Shown one piece after another: positions 38,143 through 41,461 of a stretch of 41,461 bases of DNA (its first letter is position 1; every line of letters starts with the position of its first letter). The notes under the pieces are model-generated. The model saw only the letters and a program-made list of their open reading frames with translations. It was not told the DNA's origin and ran no database searches. Where the stretch lies: positions 1 through 41,461 of the forward strand of contig JAISJC010000048.1 of assembly GCA_031261745.1 (NCBI GenBank), given 5' to 3'. The stretch is from Oscillospiraceae bacterium (GTDB lineage: Bacteria > Bacillota > Clostridia > Oscillospirales > Oscillospiraceae). The position numbers and the translations under genes are program-made.

Positions 38143-39215
38143 TCCGCTACCCCCTGCGCCGCAGATGATTTTTTCGTGTTGCATATCGCGATGATAAAGA
38201 CGACCGCCACGCAAATGACAAACGCGATACGTCCGTTAGGCGTAGTTCCGGCCGCCGACGACGCCAGACCGAAATTATGGCTGACCGCCGCACCGGCGAC
38301 GAAGCCCAGCACGGTTACGGCGGAATCGCTGTTGCCGCTTCCCGCGAGAATCATTTGCCGCATCGGGCAGCCGCCCAAAAGCGTGGAACCGAAGCCCACC
38401 AAATACAGCCCCAAAATATTCCACAGCCATTCGGTGTGCGCAATCGGTTGGTCGGCAAAGCCGAGCTTGAATTTACCTGTTATCAGATTGGCAACGAGTA
38501 CTACCACGAGAATCGCGGCATAGCATAACAGCATCCAAAAATTCTTGAACATAACTGCGTCGCGGGTGCCGCTGACGAAGCAGAGGCGCGAACGCTGCGC
38601 CACCGCGCCGACGACGAGTCCGGCGGCGAGCGATATCCAAATCGCGGGATGCATCGAACCGGGACCCTTTTCGCTGAAAAATATAAATACGGGCGCGGCA
38701 ATCAGCAGAATCAGCAATAACACATTTACCACGGGAAACGCGACCCCTTCAAGCGAGGGCTGGTCGTAGCTGCGCTTCAAGGAGAAGCCCTTGTTCAGGA
38801 AAATAACTCCGGTCAGAATCCCGCCGACAAAGCCGATAAGCCCGACCGCGGCGTTCAGGTCGCCGCCGGCGATGCGCAATATCATACGAATCGGACAGCC
38901 CAGGAAGATGAGCGCACCGACCATCACGCACATTCCGAGAATAAACCGCGTGAACGGAGAGGAACCGCCCTTAGGCGCGTGTTCTTTCTTAATCAGCGAA
39001 ATTATAAACGCGCCGAGTACAATACCGATGAGTTCGGGACGTATGTATTGCGGTCCGGTAGTTTGTAAGCCAAGCCCTCCGGTTGTGTCGCGAATAAAAC
39101 AGGCGATACAAAGCTGCATATTTCCTGGGTTCCCGAAATGTCCCAGTACGACTGCAACCAAGCCGACAATTATGCCCGCGACGATGACGCTCCATTTGCT
39201 CCGTGTTTTTTTCAT
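38139..39215 (-). CDS. yedE: YedE-family putative selenium transporter
   Basis: 358 residues from ATG 39215 (SD GAAGGAG). An integral membrane protein of the YeeE/YedE (sulf_transp) family with about ten hydrophobic helices in two halves. Each half carries a Gly-Cys-Pro loop: GCPIRMILRIAGGDLNA and GGCPMRQMILAGSGNSDSA, the conserved cysteines thought to guide thiosulfate-like or selenium compounds through the pore. A third motif (RSRLCFVSGTRD) lies between. It is the first gene of the yedE-yedF-DUF3343-selD operon. The open frame extends upstream to 39524, but that part has no SD and reads like non-coding DNA. Confidence 0.9.
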   Translation of the reverse strand: MKKTRSKWSVIVAGIIVGLVAVVLGHFGNPGNMQLCIACFIRDTTGGLGLQTTGPQYIRPELIGIVLGAFIISLIKKEHAPKGGSSPFTRFILGMCVMVGALIFLGCPIRMILRIAGGDLNAAVGLIGFVGGILTGVIFLNKGFSLKRSYDQPSLEGVAFPVVNVLLLILLIAAPVFIFFSEKGPGSMHPAIWISLAAGLVVGAVAQRSRLCFVSGTRDAVMFKNFWMLLCYAAILVVVLVANLITGKFKLGFADQPIAHTEWLWNILGLYLVGFGSTLLGGCPMRQMILAGSGNSDSAVTVLGFVAGAAVSHNFGLASSAAGTTPNGRIAFVICVAVVFIIAICNTKKSSAAQGVAE

Positions 39216-39258
39216 TTTCCGCTCCTTCTCTTTGCATAATGCATATAAAATAGTGTCT

Positions 39259-39282
39259 AATGCACGGCTGTGTTTGTGCATT
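39259..39282. repeat. dyad in the yedE leader, possible operator
   Basis: AATGCAC (39259-39265) and GTGCATT (39276-39282) form a 7-bp dyad with a 10-base spacer. It lies just downstream of the yedE -10 and could bind a regulator such as the LysR protein or act as a leader hairpin. Confidence 0.4.
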
Positions 39283-39291
39283 ATTGACGCA

Positions 39292-39300
39292 ATTATACCA
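39292..39300 (-). promoter_or_regulatory. extended -10 promoter of yedE
   Basis: On the minus strand, TGGTATAAT is a TGn-extended perfect -10. It lies about 80 bases upstream of ATG 39215. No -35 of quality is present at 17 bases, as is common for extended -10 promoters. Confidence 0.65.
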
Positions 39301-39445
39301 TAAGTGGGTAGACATAAATATTCGTATTTCATATAAGTGACAAAAGACTTATTTGGAAAGATGATAGAAAACGCATTCGCCAAGGCGAAAGATTTCATAT
39401 CGCCGAACATTTTGTAAAAAAACACTCGCTTTTTGTTATTTAATG

Positions 39446-39454
39446 TGTTATAAT
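39446..39454 (+). promoter_or_regulatory. extended -10 promoter of the Cys-rich gene pair
   Basis: TGTTATAAT, with perfect TATAAT (39449-39454) and the TGn extension. The TTGTTA-like sequence upstream is too close to be a -35. The message would carry a leader of about 170 bases before ATG 39632. Confidence 0.6.
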
Positions 39455-39539
39455 ACCCAAAATGTTTTCTATTACCGCAATAAAATTCCGCAATTTTGCC
39501 CAGTCGAGTAAGGGATTTTAACATTGCAAGGATGAGGAG

Positions 39540-39605
39540 GTGAACCGCGTCGGCGTCATCACGTCGGAGGAAATGGTCTCACAGCAGTTTCGCAATTACT
39601 TATAA
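39540..39605 (+). CDS. possible 21-aa leader peptide
   Basis: A GTG at 39540 preceded by GATGAGGAG opens a short frame (VNRVGVITSEEMVSQQFRNY, ending TAA 39603-39605) in the leader of the next gene. It might be a leader peptide or a coding remnant. There is no other support. Confidence 0.25.
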   Translation: MNRVGVITSEEMVSQQFRNYL

Positions 39606-39631
39606 TACTACATAACAAAGGAGTAAATCAA

Positions 39632-40183
39632 ATGCCAAACCAAAACGAAAACGAAAACCAAGCGGGTCCCGGTCAATTCAATTTCCAGAAGTTTATCCTG
39701 GAGCGCACGCAGGAGGACAAAAAGGCGGAAATGGAGGCGTTCCTGAGTGAACCCCAAAATCCGCCGGGCGAGGGCGGTTTCGACCCTGAGGCTTTTCAGA
39801 AACGCAACGAGCGTATGATGTCTATGCTGACGCCGGAGGGTGCCGCAGAGCTTCAAAAAATGATGAATCCTTTCGGCGGCGATGAGGACTACGACGCGAC
39901 AGCGGAGGACAAAGACTGGCTGGCGCAGCCCGATAAACTCAAATGGAAGGACAGTTCTCCCGAAGTTTCTGTCGATGATATGCGCGCCGCGCACGCGTGT
40001 TCAAAAAGGGCGGACGGAATGGAATGCGAATGCTGGAATACCGGCTGCCAGTTCCACGGAAATTGCCGGAAGTGTCTCGTATTCCATTTGGCACTGAAAC
40101 AATTCCCTACCTGCCAAAGATGTTCTGTTTTAGGGGATTACGAGGAACATTACATCGTATTCAGCCGCGATGCCGATAAATAG
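39632..40183 (+). CDS. Cys-rich protein A (unknown function)
   Basis: 183 residues from ATG 39632 with SD AAAGGAG. The N-terminal half is charged and Gln/Asn-rich (residues 1-110, no signal peptide). The C-terminal half has ILAQP-like, DMRAAHACSKRADGMECECWN and HGNCRKCLVF segments, then LKQFPTCQRC. These cysteines form a C-x-C-x5-C-x5-C-x2-C pattern typical of a small metal-binding fold, similar in style to DUF6485-type proteins. It is paralogous to the next gene. The two form an operon with a shared promoter and terminator. The function is unknown. A metal or redox role is inference. Confidence 0.75.
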   Translation: MPNQNENENQAGPGQFNFQKFILERTQEDKKAEMEAFLSEPQNPPGEGGFDPEAFQKRNERMMSMLTPEGAAELQKMMNPFGGDEDYDATAEDKDWLAQPDKLKWKDSSPEVSVDDMRAAHACSKRADGMECECWNTGCQFHGNCRKCLVFHLALKQFPTCQRCSVLGDYEEHYIVFSRDADK

Positions 40184-40213
40184 TCCGAATTTATATTGAA
40201 AGGAAACATTAAA

Positions 40214-40486
40214 ATGCAAGAAGATGTAAACATACTGGCACAGCCGAATAAAAACAAGTGGCTGGAGAATCCGCCCAGCGTTAAAGGCGGGGATATGCGC
40301 GCGGCAATAGCTTGCGCCAACAAAGCGGACAAGCTCGAATGCGATTGCTGGAACACCAAGTGTCCGTATCACGGCGACTGCCGGAAATGCATCGTGTACG
40401 AAACGTGCCTGAAACAGTTACCGACCTGCGAAAGAGGCCTGTTTGAGCAATTGAAAGAACACCACGCCGCGCATAGCGGCAAATAG
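40214..40486 (+). CDS. Cys-rich protein B, paralogue of A
   Basis: 90 residues from ATG 40214 (SD GAAAGGA). It is essentially the C-terminal half of protein A: ILAQPNKNKWLENPP, GDMRAAIACANKADKLECDCWN, HGDCRKCIVYETCLKQLPTCER. All shared cysteines of the C-x-C-x5-C-x5-C-x2-C set are kept, while B has an extra Cys in YETCLK and lacks one present in A (TCQRC). It arose by tandem duplication or domain loss. No family of known function recognised. Confidence 0.8.
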   Translation: MQEDVNILAQPNKNKWLENPPSVKGGDMRAAIACANKADKLECDCWNTKCPYHGDCRKCIVYETCLKQLPTCERGLFEQLKEHHAAHSGK

Positions 40487-40495
40487 TGACATAAA

Positions 40496-40524
40496 GCGGC
40501 GGGACGTGTTATGCGTCCCGCCGC
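40496..40524 (+). terminator. intrinsic terminator of the Cys-rich pair
   Basis: GCGGCGGGACG and CGTCCCGCCGC form a perfect 11-bp stem with a TGTTATG loop, followed by AAGTTTTAT. Confidence 0.88.
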
Positions 40525-40607
40525 AAGTTTTATAAGACCGCCGTTCTTGCAAAATCCGTAAAACTGTGCTATATTTTATCTAAAATAATGAACAGGTAGG
40601 TACGGAA

Positions 40608-41461
40608 ATGCTACGGCTGATTAAGGAACATCTCAAAGGAGGGGCGGTTCTCGGCGCGATTCTGGCTCCGCTCTGTATGATTATCGAGGTCTTTATGGAC
40701 TTGCAGCAACCGACGCTTATGTCAAACATCATCGACATCGGCGTTTCGAGCGGCGACCTCAATTACGTCCTGAAAACCGGCTTGCGTATGCTCATTTACG
40801 CCGTAATCGGAATCGGCGGCGGGGCGGGCAGCGCGATTGCCGCGAATTTTGCCGCGTTCCGAATGGCGGAGCGGCTGCGTTCGAGGCTTTTCGCTCACGT
40901 CTTTACGCTCTCGGCGGCGGAGGTTGACAAGCTCGAACCGTCGGGACTGATTACGCGCCTGACGAGCGACGTCACGCAGATGCAGGAAATGCTTGTTCAG
41001 CTCCTGCGCTTTATGACGCGCGGACCGTTTATGTTCATCGGCGGCGTGATTATGGCGTTTACGCTGAGTCCGAAGCTCGCGCTGATACTTGTCGTCGCGC
41101 TGCCGATAGTTCTCGTTTTCGTCATCGTGCTGATTAACCGCGCGATTCCGCTGTACACAAGGGTTCAGGAGCGGCTGGACACCGTGAACACCGCGATTCG
41201 CGAAAACCTTCTCGGCATCAGGGTCGTGAAGTCGTTCGCGCTTGAAGAGCGACAGGCGGAGCGGTTCGACGGCGCGAACACAAACTTCGCGGAAACGAGC
41301 ATAAAAGCGCAAAAGACCACGTTTCTGATGACGCCGATTAACACGCTCGTTATGAACCTCTGCGTCGTCGCCGTCCTGTGGTTCGGCGGGAATATGCAGA
41401 TAAACGGCACGCTGCGAATGGGACTGATAATCGCGTTCGTCAACTATATGGTGCAGATTAC
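40608..41461 (+). CDS. ABC exporter, membrane/ATPase half-transporter (5' part, runs off window)
   Basis: The frame is open from ATG 40608 (GGTAGGTACGG upstream) to the window end, 284 complete codons. The visible part is the N-terminal transmembrane domain of a type I (MdlB/YheI-like) exporter: LRLIKEHLKGGAVLGAILAP, the MSNIIDIGVSSGDL loop, the DKLEPSGLITRLTSDVTQMQ coupling segment and GIRVVKSFALEERQAERF. The ATPase domain must lie outside the window. Such genes usually come in pairs forming a heterodimer. The substrate cannot be deduced. Confidence 0.88.
   Translation, partial: MLRLIKEHLKGGAVLGAILAPLCMIIEVFMDLQQPTLMSNIIDIGVSSGDLNYVLKTGLRMLIYAVIGIGGGAGSAIAANFAAFRMAERLRSRLFAHVFTLSAAEVDKLEPSGLITRLTSDVTQMQEMLVQLLRFMTRGPFMFIGGVIMAFTLSPKLALILVVALPIVLVFVIVLINRAIPLYTRVQERLDTVNTAIRENLLGIRVVKSFALEERQAERFDGANTNFAETSIKAQKTTFLMTPINTLVMNLCVVAVLWFGGNMQINGTLRMGLIIAFVNYMVQI

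Noticed and set aside
39216-39524. N-terminal extension of YedE to 39524
   Set aside because: It has no ribosome binding site, and the extended -10 promoter at 39292-39300 lies inside it. ATG 39215 has a strong SD and begins a membrane helix.

Overview
The window looks like a chromosome segment of an uncultured, anaerobic, low-GC-lineage (Firmicutes/Clostridia-type) bacterium, although its own base composition is fairly GC-rich. Two exported proteins end in S-layer homology (SLH) triplets, which implies a Gram-positive-type wall. The integrases, AbrB/PIN module and IS3-type remnant resemble clostridial mobile elements, and the selenium gene set (selA, selB, selC, selD, yedE, yedF, DUF3343, selenium-linked LysR) is typical of anaerobic Clostridia. 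The assignment is inference from gene content only.

Region 1 (1-6.3 kb): a tyrosine recombinase with one premature TAA is followed by a perfect 25-bp inverted repeat flanking 192 bp, and then by a secreted Gly-rich SLH protein. The layout matches a phase-variable invertible promoter. The one good sigma-A-like promoter inside the segment points away from the surface gene in the orientation given. Two unrelated-strand AAA+/DUF4143 ATPases follow, the second behind a perfect consensus promoter and a dyad-symmetric leader.

Region 2 (6.6-21.9 kb): accessory DNA. It starts with a 3' fragment of tRNA-Val(CAC) and an IS3-family remnant. A short HTH protein, a 7TM-type sensor kinase and an OmpR-type regulator form one operon. 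A 2487-aa SLH surface protein follows, then a truncated HEPN-like ORF, an oriT-like cluster of hairpins with a 59-aa ORF, an AbrB/PIN toxin-antitoxin pair and a large serine recombinase. A 15-bp direct repeat occurs at the tRNA fragment and inside the 3' end of the recombinase gene, so about 15 kb may be one integrated element.

Region 3 (21.9-25.5 kb): an acetyltransferase, an acetyltransferase-glycosidase fusion, a small unknown protein and an iron-sulfur-flavoprotein-like reductase.

Region 4 (25.6-39.3 kb): a compact selenocysteine island. The forward order is tRNA-Sec, selB, an exported Cys protein, an exported selenoprotein with in-frame UGA (codon 155), selA, a NifS-like enzyme and a LysR regulator. 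Reading toward it from the other strand are yedE, yedF-like tusA, DUF3343 and selD. selD carries an in-frame TAA. Together these genes would import selenium, mobilise it, make selenophosphate and Sec-tRNA, and deliver Sec to a locally encoded target: a secreted redox-type protein never seen as one gene by a standard caller. This target and its Cys paralogue are the most interesting content of the window, along with the invertible promoter.

Region 5 (39.4-41.5 kb): two tandem Cys-rich paralogues with their own promoter and terminator, and the 5' part of an ABC exporter that runs off the window.
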